DNA of 12,904 nucleotides from Modestobacter sp. Its GTDB lineage: Bacteria > Actinomycetota > Actinomycetes > Mycobacteriales > Geodermatophilaceae. Shown here piece by piece: positions 7,390 to 12,904 of the stretch. Within the stretch, counting starts at the first letter, position 1. Each line of letters opens with the position of its first letter. A program made the position numbers and the translations under genes. Location of the stretch: contig JAOPWO010000203.1 in NCBI GenBank assembly GCA_025965635.1, positions 1-12,904 on the forward strand, read 5' to 3'. Below the pieces are notes generated by a model, which was given only the letters and a program-made list of their open reading frames with translations, was not told the DNA's origin and searched no databases.

Positions 7390-7860
7390 TCAGGTGACGG
7401 TGAACGTACCGGCCATCCTCGGGTGCGGATCGCACACGAAGCTGTACTCCCCCGGCTCGAGGGTCACCTCGAAGGTGGTGTCGACGACCTCCGGGACCGT
7501 GGTCGACTCATCCACCGAACCCCCGGTCAGGTGGAAGTTGTGGACGTCGGAGAGGTCCTGCACCTGGATGGAGTACTCCCCCGCCGGCAGGGCGGTGACC
7601 GGCTGACCGGAGTCGTCGGTCAGGGCGATGACGAACGCGTCCGGGTCGTCCGCGGTGCCCACGACCCCGGTGAGCACGGTCGGGGCGGCCGGCGCGCTCG
7701 AGGAGGGAGGAGCCGCAGCCGAGCTGGGGGCAGCGGCCGACGGGCCCGCGGCAGCCTCGCTGCTCGACGGAGCGGTCGCGGTGTCCTCCGCGCCGCCAGA
7801 GCCACATCCCGCCGCGAAGGTCAGCGACATCAGAGCGCACGCTGCGGCCAGTCCCCTCAT
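7390..7860 (-). CDS. Cupredoxin lipoprotein, amicyanin-like blue copper protein
   Basis: A 156-residue exported lipoprotein. Residues 1-18 form a short signal peptide, with the lipidated Cys at 19 (FAAGC; Ala rather than Leu at -3, so slightly non-canonical). Residues 20-60 are a Ser/Ala/Pro tether. Residues 61-156 form a cupredoxin domain with candidate type-1 copper ligands His107 (VHNFHL), Cys143, His146 and Met149 (FVCDPHPRMAGTFTV). The Cys-x2-His-x2-Met spacing is that of amicyanin; plastocyanin and pseudoazurin have four residues between His and Met. A role in surface electron transfer or copper handling is likely, but the partner is not evident. It has its own promoter (7897-7925), with a GGGGA ribosome-binding-like stretch before the ATG. 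It is the first gene of a two-gene unit with the four-helix membrane protein 21 bp downstream. Confidence 0.9.
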   Translation of the reverse strand: MRGLAAACALMSLTFAAGCGSGGAEDTATAPSSSEAAAGPSAAAPSSAAAPPSSSAPAAPTVLTGVVGTADDPDAFVIALTDDSGQPVTALPAGEYSIQVQDLSDVHNFHLTGGSVDESTTVPEVVDTTFEVTLEPGEYSFVCDPHPRMAGTFTVT

Positions 7861-7896
7861 GGCAGGTCCCCTGTCTCGGAGGGCGGTGGTGGACCG

Positions 7897-7925
7897 ACGG
7901 TAGGACGATGTGCATGAAAGGTCAA
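7897..7925 (-). promoter_or_regulatory. Housekeeping-type promoter of the cupredoxin gene
   Basis: On the minus strand, TTGACC (7925-7920), a 17-bp spacer and TACCGT (7902-7897) make a near-ideal sigma-70/SigA-type promoter. Predicted transcription starts near 7890, giving a leader of about 30 bases before the ATG at 7860. This is the best-formed promoter in the window. Confidence 0.75.
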
Positions 7926-7948
7926 GGACTCCCTCTCCGCCGCGGGAC

Positions 7949-7966
7949 GCCGGTCAGGGGACCGGC
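7949..7966 (-). terminator. Hairpin at the phosphatase stop codon, probable terminator
   Basis: GCCGGTC-AGGG-GACCGGC (plus-strand reading) is a perfect 7-bp stem with a 4-base loop spanning the stop codon of the PAS-GAF-PP2C gene. It lies just before the cupredoxin promoter. No T-tract follows, which is common for GC-rich actinobacterial 3' ends. Termination is inferred from position and shape. Confidence 0.45.
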
Positions 7967-9732
7967 AGCTCCGCAGGCACCTGGACGGGGCCGGCCTCGA
8001 CCGGCCGCCGGCTGCTCTCCGGATGGGCGCGGACGGCGAGCACCGCGACGTCGTCCTCGAAGCCGCCGGCGAGCAGCCCGCCGAGCAGGCCGTCGCAGAG
8101 CAGCTCCAGCGGTTCGGTGGCCAACGTCCGGGCCAGCCCGCGGAGCCGCTCGCGGCCGGCGTCCAGGTCCGACGTGCGCCGCTCGAACAGCCCGTCGGTG
8201 AACAGCAGCAGCGTGCTGCCGGAGGGCATGTCCACGACGCCGTCCGCGCGCGGACCGCGCCAGCCCATGCCCAGCGGCGGCCCGACGCGGGAGGACAGGT
8301 CCCGGACGGAGCCGTCGGGCAGCAGCAGCATCGGCATCGGGTGGCCGGCCGAGGCCCAGCGCAGCCGGCGCATCCCCTCGACCTTCATCCCGGGGGTCTG
8401 CTCCACCCTCGCCACCAGCGCCGTTGCCAGCGTCTCGGTGCCGAGCCCGACGGCGGCGAGGTCGACACGGCGCAGCACGTCGGCCGGGGCGTCCTGCCGG
8501 TCGTAGGCGATCGCCCGGACCAGGGTCTTCAGCTGGCCCATCGCGGCGGCCGCCTCGAGGTCGTGCCCCACCACGTCGCCGATCACCAGCACGGTCGAGC
8601 CGTCGGGCTGCAGGAACGCGTCGTACCAGTCGCCCCCGATGGAGATCCCCCGGGTCGCCGGCCGGTAGCGCACCGCCAGCTCCAGGTGGTCGGGCTGGAC
8701 CGGCTCGGACAGCAGGCTGCGCTGCAGCCGCTCGGCGACCTGGCTCTGGGCGCTGGCCAGCCGGGCGTTGTCCAGCCCGAGCGCGGCCCGCTTGGCGGCC
8801 ACGCCCGCGGTGCGCAGGTCGGCGTCGGTGAACGGGCCGCGATCGCAGGTGTTGACCAGCGTGACGGCGCCGAAGATCTCACCGCGGGCGATCAGCGGGA
8901 AGGCCGCGACGGCACGGACGCGGAGGGCCCGGGCGGCCTCCAGCGCGTCGGCGTCACTGACCATGGCCTCCAGCTGCGCCGCGGAGAGGTCCTGGATGAC
9001 CACCGGCGTCCCGTCGCGCATCGAGGTGGGCACCGGGGCGTTGGTCCGGTTGGAGCGGGCCCGCAGGTCGGCGTAACGGTCCAGCGCCGCGGCCTGGGCC
9101 GGGTCGCTGTGCGCGCGGCCGACGTCCCGCCGCCGGTTGCCCTCCACCACCGTCACCAGGCAGAAGTCGCCGAGGGCCGGCACGACCAGCTCGGCGAAGC
9201 GCTGCACCGCCTCGTCGGGGTCGAGGGTGGAGCCCATGGCCGTGCTGATGTCGCCCAGCAGCATCAGGTGCCGGCCGGCCAGCTCCGCCTCCGCGGCCGC
9301 CGACGAGGCGCGGGCAGCCGCGGCCTCGCGGGCCGCGATGGCCTCCTCGCGGGCCTCCTCGACCGCGTGCCGGGCCGTCACGTCGTCGTAGGTGACCACG
9401 AGGCCGGCGTCGGTGCGGAAGGCGTCGACCTGGAACCAGATCCCCAGCGGCTCGAACCACGCCTCGAAGGTGCGCGGTCCACCGGTGGCCGCGACGTGCC
9501 GGTAGTTCCGCTCGAACGGGCTGTCGAGGGTGTCGGGGTAGGCGTCCCAGATGACCCGGCCGATCAACGCGTCGACCGACTGGCCGAGCACCGCGGCCCC
9601 GGCGGGGTTCATGTAGCTGAAGCGCCACTCGTCGTCGAGCACGAACAGCGGGCGCGCCATCCCCTCGACCGCCTGCATCAGCAGCTCGGCCGGTGCCGTC
9701 CCGCCCGCAGTCATGCGCCTACTGTGCACCAT
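7954..9732 (-). CDS. PAS-GAF-PP2C serine phosphatase (RsbU/SpoIIE type)
   Basis: A 592-residue soluble sensor phosphatase. Residues about 17-125 are a PAS domain (FVLDDEWRFSYMNPAGAAVLG at 30-50; VTYDDVTARHAVEEAREEA at its end). Residues 125-155 are an Ala/Glu-rich coiled coil, and about 156-330 a GAF domain. Residues about 345-570 form the SpoIIE/PP2C catalytic domain, with metal-binding motifs GGDWYDAF (366-373), GDVVGHD (385-391), FTDGL (511-515) and FEDDVAVLAVR (558-568). All acidic catalytic residues are present. Such enzymes dephosphorylate anti-sigma-factor antagonists and so release a sigma factor under stress. No antagonist or anti-sigma gene is in the window, so the target is unknown. 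The start is ATG 9732 or ATG 9714. I prefer 9732 because of a GTGGGGG stretch seven bases upstream. A start at 9714 would overlap the TGA of the upstream frame as ATGA. It is preceded by a GC-rich inverted repeat. Confidence 0.92.
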   Translation of the reverse strand: MVHSRRMTAGGTAPAELLMQAVEGMARPLFVLDDEWRFSYMNPAGAAVLGQSVDALIGRVIWDAYPDTLDSPFERNYRHVAATGGPRTFEAWFEPLGIWFQVDAFRTDAGLVVTYDDVTARHAVEEAREEAIAAREAAAARASSAAAEAELAGRHLMLLGDISTAMGSTLDPDEAVQRFAELVVPALGDFCLVTVVEGNRRRDVGRAHSDPAQAAALDRYADLRARSNRTNAPVPTSMRDGTPVVIQDLSAAQLEAMVSDADALEAARALRVRAVAAFPLIARGEIFGAVTLVNTCDRGPFTDADLRTAGVAAKRAALGLDNARLASAQSQVAERLQRSLLSEPVQPDHLELAVRYRPATRGISIGGDWYDAFLQPDGSTVLVIGDVVGHDLEAAAAMGQLKTLVRAIAYDRQDAPADVLRRVDLAAVGLGTETLATALVARVEQTPGMKVEGMRRLRWASAGHPMPMLLLPDGSVRDLSSRVGPPLGMGWRGPRADGVVDMPSGSTLLLFTDGLFERRTSDLDAGRERLRGLARTLATEPLELLCDGLLGGLLAGGFEDDVAVLAVRAHPESSRRPVEAGPVQVPAELPVP

Positions 9733-10314
9733 CGCCGGGCCCCCACCCGGCTGCTCCGGCCCGCGGCGGGCCGGGAGTCCCCCCGCCGGGGTGGGGGCGG
9801 CGACCGGGCAGGGCCGGAAGACGACGAGAACGCGACGACGACGATGGACAGCGCGCCCCCGCCGTAGCCGGCGACGCCGACCGCCAGGCCGATCCGGTCG
9901 AACCCGGCTGCGATGCCGGCCAGGTCAGCGGGCACGGCCCCGCCCGGCGCGCACAGCTCGCACAGCCTCGAGTGCGTGACGGCGCCGCCGTTGACCGGCG
10001 CCGCGGCCACGTGGACGACGTCGTGGACGACCTCGTGGCGCATCGCCGAGAGCTCACCCTCGTCGACGGCGTCCTCGAGCCCGCCCTCGGGGAGGAGCGC
10101 GAGGGCGTCGGCGCACCAGGCCGCCAGCGGCACGTCCAGCAGGCAGACGGCGTTGGTCGACAGCTGCGGGTCGACGTGGACGGCCGGCGTGGCGCCGTCG
10201 TCGAGCGACACCGGGGAGCCGGGGAGACGGTGACGTCCTTGCCCGGGAGGCCTCGAGCAGGTCGCGGACGTCCTCGGGCGCGGGCAGGATCGGCGGCGCC
10301 GGTGAGGCGCTCAC
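9711..10314 (-). pseudogene. Unrecognised small protein gene, two apparent frameshifts; C-terminus uncertain
   Basis: No single frame covers this gene, but joining three gives a coherent product. It begins MSASPAPPILPAPEDVRDLLEAS from GTG 10314, continues as GKDVTVSP, then as GSPVSLDDGATPAVHVDPQL and on to LAVGVAGYGGGALSIVVV. Each join needs one extra G on the coding strand, near 10242-10244 and near 10219-10220. The rebuilt protein is about 160 residues of ordinary globular sequence. The rest of the frame, to TGA 9711, is Ser/Pro/Arg-rich low-complexity sequence crossing the GC-rich inverted repeat, so the true end may lie nearer 9830. I do not recognise the family. The mix of alternating helices and a Leu/Ala-rich middle (VCLLDVPLAAWCADALALLP) would allow a CheC/CheX-like fold, but that is speculation. 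It lies between otsB and the phosphatase gene on the same strand. Confidence 0.5.
9739..9798 (-). repeat. Nested GC-rich inverted repeat upstream of the phosphatase gene
   Basis: The outer arms GCCCCCACCCGGC (9739-9751) and GCCGGGGTGGGGGC (9785-9798) pair with one bulged base. Inside them, 9756-9774 is a perfect 19-bp inverted repeat (CCGGCCCGC-G-GCGGGCCGG). In minus-strand RNA this is a strong structure ending about six bases before the ATG at 9732, and it includes the G-rich stretch that would serve as its ribosome-binding site. It could terminate the upstream gene or mask that site. Confidence 0.5.
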
Positions 10315-10411
10315 GCGAGGGCCCCGTCCAGCGCGTCGCGGAACGCCTCCCCGGCGGAGGGCTCCGGGGAGCCGCTGGTGCCGGTGCGCCGGATGCGACC
10401 CGGGCTGCGGC

Positions 10412-11154
10412 TCAGGCCTCCAGGCCGGCGACCAGCCGCTCGAGGACCGCCTGCACACCGGTCAGGTCGGCGACCCGGTGGCGGGCGGCCGTGCCGCCTG
10501 CACCGACCTTCACCGTCACGGCGTCGGGCAGCGCCCGGAAGGCGTCCTCGTCGGTGACGTCGTCGCCGAGGTACAGCACCGCGGCGGTCCCCAGCTCGTC
10601 GGCCAGCCGCCGCAGCCGGAGCCCTTGTCGGCGTCGGTGACGGCGAGCTCGAGCACCGCCTTGCCGGGTTTCGCGGTGAGCCCGGCGTCCGCGCCGGGGC
10701 CGGCGGCGACGTCGTCGAGCAGCCGCTCCCCAGCGGCGGGATCGGCCACCGTGCGCACGTGCACCGCGACGCTCGCCGGCTTGACCTCCAGCCGGGCCCC
10801 GGGCACCGCGGCGACGTACGGCCGCAGGGCCGCCGCCAGGGCGTCCCGCCGGCCGGCCAGCTCCCCGGCGATCGCCCCGTCGAACTCGGCCCCGTGGCTG
10901 CCCACCCAGCGGAACGGGCCGGACAGGCCGCTCGTCGTCCGCAGGTCCTCGACCCCCCGGCCGCTGACCAGCGCCACGGTGGCACCCCGGACCGCGGCCA
11001 GCCGGGACAGCAGGGCCCCGAAGCCGGGCTCGAGGACAGCGGCGGCCGGGTCGTCGCGCAGCCGGGCGAGGACGCCGTCGTAGTCGCTGGCCAGCAGCAG
11101 CGGCCGGTGCGCGCACAGCTCGTCCAGCGCCGCGGTCAGCGCCGGGTCCAGCAT
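10412..11154 (-). pseudogene. otsB: Trehalose-6-phosphate phosphatase, one apparent frameshift
   Basis: OtsB removes the phosphate from trehalose-6-phosphate to give trehalose. The ATG at 11154 overlaps the otsA stop by one base (TGATG), so translation is probably coupled. HAD motifs are visible: DYDGVL (Asp24 and Asp26), VSGRG (64-68) and GSHGAEF (86-92) with the cap domain after it. The frame is good to VTDADKGS near 10620. It then shifts by one base. The other frame continues LRRLADELGTAAVLYLGDDVTDEDAF to the TGA at 10412 and holds the essential acidic motif IV (GDDVTDED). One extra G near 10616-10617 restores a 247-residue protein of normal length. As written, the gene would lose motif IV and be inactive. 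A sequencing error is at least as likely as a true mutation, because two similar shifts occur in the next gene. Confidence 0.85.
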
Positions 11155-12572
11155 CACGCCTGCGCCTTCAGCTGGTCGAAGAACGAGTTCGCCCAGTGGT
11201 CGAGGTCGTGCTTGGCCAGGTACCGGCGCATCGCGCGCATCCGCTTGGCCGCCTCGACCGGCTCCATCCGCAGCGCCCGCAGCAGCTGGTTCTTGACCCC
11301 GGCGATGTCGTGCGGGTTCACCAGCAGGGCCTGCCTGAGCTCCGCGGCCGCCCCGGCGAACTCGCTGAGCACCAGCACGCCGCCGAGATCGCCGCGCGCC
11401 GCCACGTACTCCTTGGCCACCAGGTTCATGCCGTCCCGGTACGGGGTCACGAGCATGACGTCGGCCGCCCGGTACATGGCGGCGAGCTCCTCGCGCGGCA
11501 TCGACTGGTTGAAGTACTGCACGGCCGACCCGGCCATCGAGCCGTAGAGGCCGTTGATGTGGCCGACCTGCTGCTCGATGGTCTCGCGCATGGTCACGTA
11601 GTGCTCGACCCGCTCCCGGCTGGGCGTGGCGACCTGGAGGAAGACGGTGGAGGGCGCCTCGATCGCGCCGTCCTCCAGCAGCTCCTGGAAGGCGTTGAGC
11701 CGCACGCCGATGCCCTTGGTGTAGTCCAGCCGGTCGACGCCCAGCACGATCTTGTCCGGCTTGCCGAGCTCCTTGCGGATCTCCGCCGCCCGGGCCAGCA
11801 CCTCCGGGGAGCTGGCCAGCTCGTCGAAGGCGGCGACGTCGATGGAGATCGGGAAGGCCTTGGCGGTGACCGTCCGGCCCTCGTACTGGATCGAGCTGCC
11901 CTTGGTGGGCAGGTCGTGCAGCCGCCGCGCCAGGGAGACGAAGTTCGAGGCGGCGCTGGGCATCTGGAACCCGATCAGGTCCGCACCCAGCAGGCCCTCC
12001 ACGATGGCCGAGCGCCACGGCAGCTGGGTGAACAGCTCGTAGGGCGGGAAGGGGATGTGCAGGAAGAAGCCGATGGTGAGGTCGGGGCGCTGCTGACGCA
12101 GCAGCGCCGGGACCAGCTGCAGCTGGTAGTCGTGCACCCAGACGATCGCGCCCTCGGCGGCCACCTGGGCCGCCCGGTCGGCGAAGCGCTTGTTGACCTG
12201 GACGTAGGTGTCCCACCAGGTGCGGTGGTACTCCGGCTTCTCGACGACGTCGTGGTAGAGCGGCCACAGTGAGGCGTTGGAGAAGCCCTCGTAGTAGCGG
12301 TCGACCTCCTCCTCGGACAACTCGACCGGCACCAGGTGCATGCCGCCGGAGTCGAAGGGGTCGGGCGCGTCGCCGGCCGAGCCGGACCACCCCACCCAGG
12401 CGCCGCCGCGGCCGGCCACGAAGGGCTCCAGCGCGGTGACCAGCCCGCCGGGGCTGCGCTGCCACCGGGTACTGCCGTCGGGGTCGGTGACCTGGTCGAC
12501 GGGCAGCCGGTTGGCGACGACCACCACCGGGCTGTCGGCGTCGGGTGCGGGACCGTTCGTTTCCTCTGCCAT
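11154..12572 (-). CDS. otsA: Alpha,alpha-trehalose-phosphate synthase (UDP-forming)
   Basis: OtsA joins glucose from UDP-glucose to glucose-6-phosphate, giving trehalose-6-phosphate, in the cytosol. The 472-residue GT20 enzyme is complete and of normal length. Visible motifs are VVVANRLPV (17-25) for the acceptor phosphate, VWVHDYQL (144-151), FFLHIPFPPYELF (169-181), GVDRLDYTKGI (278-288) with Arg281 and Lys286 for the nucleotide-sugar phosphates, and YRDGMNLVAKEYVA (378-391). The product goes to OtsB, whose gene overlaps the otsA stop by one base. The ATG at 12572 lies 29 bp after the crcB stop. It has no strong Shine-Dalgarno sequence, but a TAGGGT box (12583-12588) ends ten bases upstream, so a very short or absent leader is possible. 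Trehalose protects against desiccation and osmotic stress, in keeping with a soil or rock-surface actinobacterium. Confidence 0.97.
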   Translation of the reverse strand: MAEETNGPAPDADSPVVVVANRLPVDQVTDPDGSTRWQRSPGGLVTALEPFVAGRGGAWVGWSGSAGDAPDPFDSGGMHLVPVELSEEEVDRYYEGFSNASLWPLYHDVVEKPEYHRTWWDTYVQVNKRFADRAAQVAAEGAIVWVHDYQLQLVPALLRQQRPDLTIGFFLHIPFPPYELFTQLPWRSAIVEGLLGADLIGFQMPSAASNFVSLARRLHDLPTKGSSIQYEGRTVTAKAFPISIDVAAFDELASSPEVLARAAEIRKELGKPDKIVLGVDRLDYTKGIGVRLNAFQELLEDGAIEAPSTVFLQVATPSRERVEHYVTMRETIEQQVGHINGLYGSMAGSAVQYFNQSMPREELAAMYRAADVMLVTPYRDGMNLVAKEYVAARGDLGGVLVLSEFAGAAAELRQALLVNPHDIAGVKNQLLRALRMEPVEAAKRMRAMRRYLAKHDLDHWANSFFDQLKAQA

Positions 12573-12582
12573 ACCGCGTCCG

Positions 12583-12588
12583 ACCCTA
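12583..12588 (-). promoter_or_regulatory. Possible -10 box for otsA
   Basis: TAGGGT on the minus strand fits TANNNT and would start transcription two to four bases before the otsA ATG. No TTGACA-like -35 is visible, and the -35 region would lie within the end of crcB. This is weak support for an otsA promoter separate from crcB. Confidence 0.25.
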
Positions 12589-12605
12589 CTGACCCGGCCG
12601 GTCAG
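12589..12605 (-). other. Inverted repeat at the crcB stop codon
   Basis: CTGACC-CGGCC-GGTCAG has 6-bp perfect arms around a 5-base GC-rich loop and includes the crcB stop codon (12604-12602). It directly abuts the TAGGGT box before otsA. It could be a weak terminator for crcB or an operator overlapping an otsA promoter. No U-tract follows. Confidence 0.35.
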
Positions 12606-12904
12606 CCGCGAGCCAGCAGGTACCCCGCCGCCGCGACCCCGAGCCCCAGCACCAGGGTCGCGGCTCCGTAGCCGGCCGCCCGCAGCACCGCCCGCTCCTC
12701 CACCAGCCGGACGACGTCCCAGCCGAAGGTGGAGAAGGTGGTCAGCGTGCCGCAGAAGCCGGTACCGACCAGGGCCAGGACGCCGGGGGCCACGTCGCGC
12801 AGTCCCAGCAGCACGCCGAGCACCGCGCTGCCGGCGACGTTGACCGCCAGCGTGCCGGCCACGCTCCCCGGGCCGCGGCGCGCGACTGCGACCCGGTCGG
12901 CCAG
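12602..12904 (-). CDS. crcB: CrcB/Fluc fluoride channel, N-terminus beyond window edge
   Basis: Fluc proteins are small dual-topology membrane channels that export fluoride. The last 100 residues are present and the frame is open to the right edge. Family members are about 120-130 residues, so roughly 20-30 N-terminal residues are missing. Hallmarks are VAGTLAVNVAGSAVLGVLLG (the helix with the conserved Asn) and TGFCGTLTTFSTFGWDVVRL, which holds the TTFST central sodium-site and phenylalanine-box region. Two more hydrophobic segments follow to the C-terminus LLARG. A GTG at 12862 is an internal codon, not the start, because conserved family sequence (RRGPGSVAG) continues upstream. Actinobacteria often carry two adjacent crcB genes, so a partner may lie just outside the window. 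otsA begins 29 bp downstream on the same strand. Confidence 0.9.
   Translation of the reverse strand: MADRVAVARRGPGSVAGTLAVNVAGSAVLGVLLGLRDVAPGVLALVGTGFCGTLTTFSTFGWDVVRLVEERAVLRAAGYGAATLVLGLGVAAAGYLLARG

Noticed and set aside
8023..9867. 614-codon plus-strand frame opposite the PAS-GAF-PP2C gene
   Set aside because: The minus strand has complete PAS, GAF and PP2C motifs. The plus-strand product is Gly/Arg/Gln/Val-rich composition shadow.
1..12904. CRISPR array, tRNA or rRNA gene, insertion sequence, or toxin-antitoxin pair
   Set aside because: Reading through the window I saw no regularly spaced direct repeats, tRNA-like cloverleaf, transposase, terminal repeats or recognisable small toxin-antitoxin genes.

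Overview
This is a very GC-rich, densely packed chromosomal window from a free-living actinobacterium. The large NAD-dependent glutamate dehydrogenase, the otsA-otsB trehalose pathway, a mycobacterial-type LexA box, GTG starts, and several genes with a TANNNT box just upstream of the start and little or no Shine-Dalgarno sequence all fit. A soil or stone-dwelling member of the Geodermatophilaceae (Blastococcus, Modestobacter, Geodermatophilus) is my best guess. That guess is an inference from gene content and style, not a search result.

Layout. Positions 1-4478 (minus strand) hold most of a roughly 180-kDa-type NAD-glutamate dehydrogenase whose C-terminus lies beyond the left edge. A small holin-like four-helix membrane protein (4503-4892, minus) sits just upstream of it, and a VTT/DedA-like membrane protein (4927-5547, plus) diverges from that. 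A 183-bp non-coding stretch (5548-5730) follows, lower in GC than its surroundings. It carries a perfect 16-bp LexA/SOS palindrome, a -10-like box and a perfect stem-loop. It leads into an uncharacterised AAA/Orc1-Cdc6-like ATPase with a C-terminal winged-helix-like region (5731-6933, plus). Converging on that gene is a minus-strand pair: an amicyanin-like cupredoxin lipoprotein (7390-7860) with a well-formed promoter, and a small four-helix membrane protein (6940-7368).

Upstream of the pair is a PAS-GAF-PP2C phosphatase of the RsbU/SpoIIE type (7954-9732, minus). Before it lies a small unrecognised gene with two apparent frameshifts (about 9711-10314), then otsB with one apparent frameshift (10412-11154), an intact otsA (11154-12572) and a partial fluoride channel gene crcB at the right edge (12602-12904). 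All of these are on the minus strand.

How they fit together. otsA and otsB overlap by one base and together make trehalose from UDP-glucose and glucose-6-phosphate. crcB, the trehalose genes and the phosphatase suggest a general stress and housekeeping neighbourhood. The cupredoxin and the small membrane protein look like a transcriptional unit for a surface copper/electron-transfer function. The most interesting feature is the SOS-box-fronted ATPase, which suggests a DNA-damage-induced P-loop protein of unknown role. The three apparent frameshifts at 10219-10617 can each be repaired by one extra G next to a GG or GGG run. That makes base-calling error at least as likely as real gene decay.
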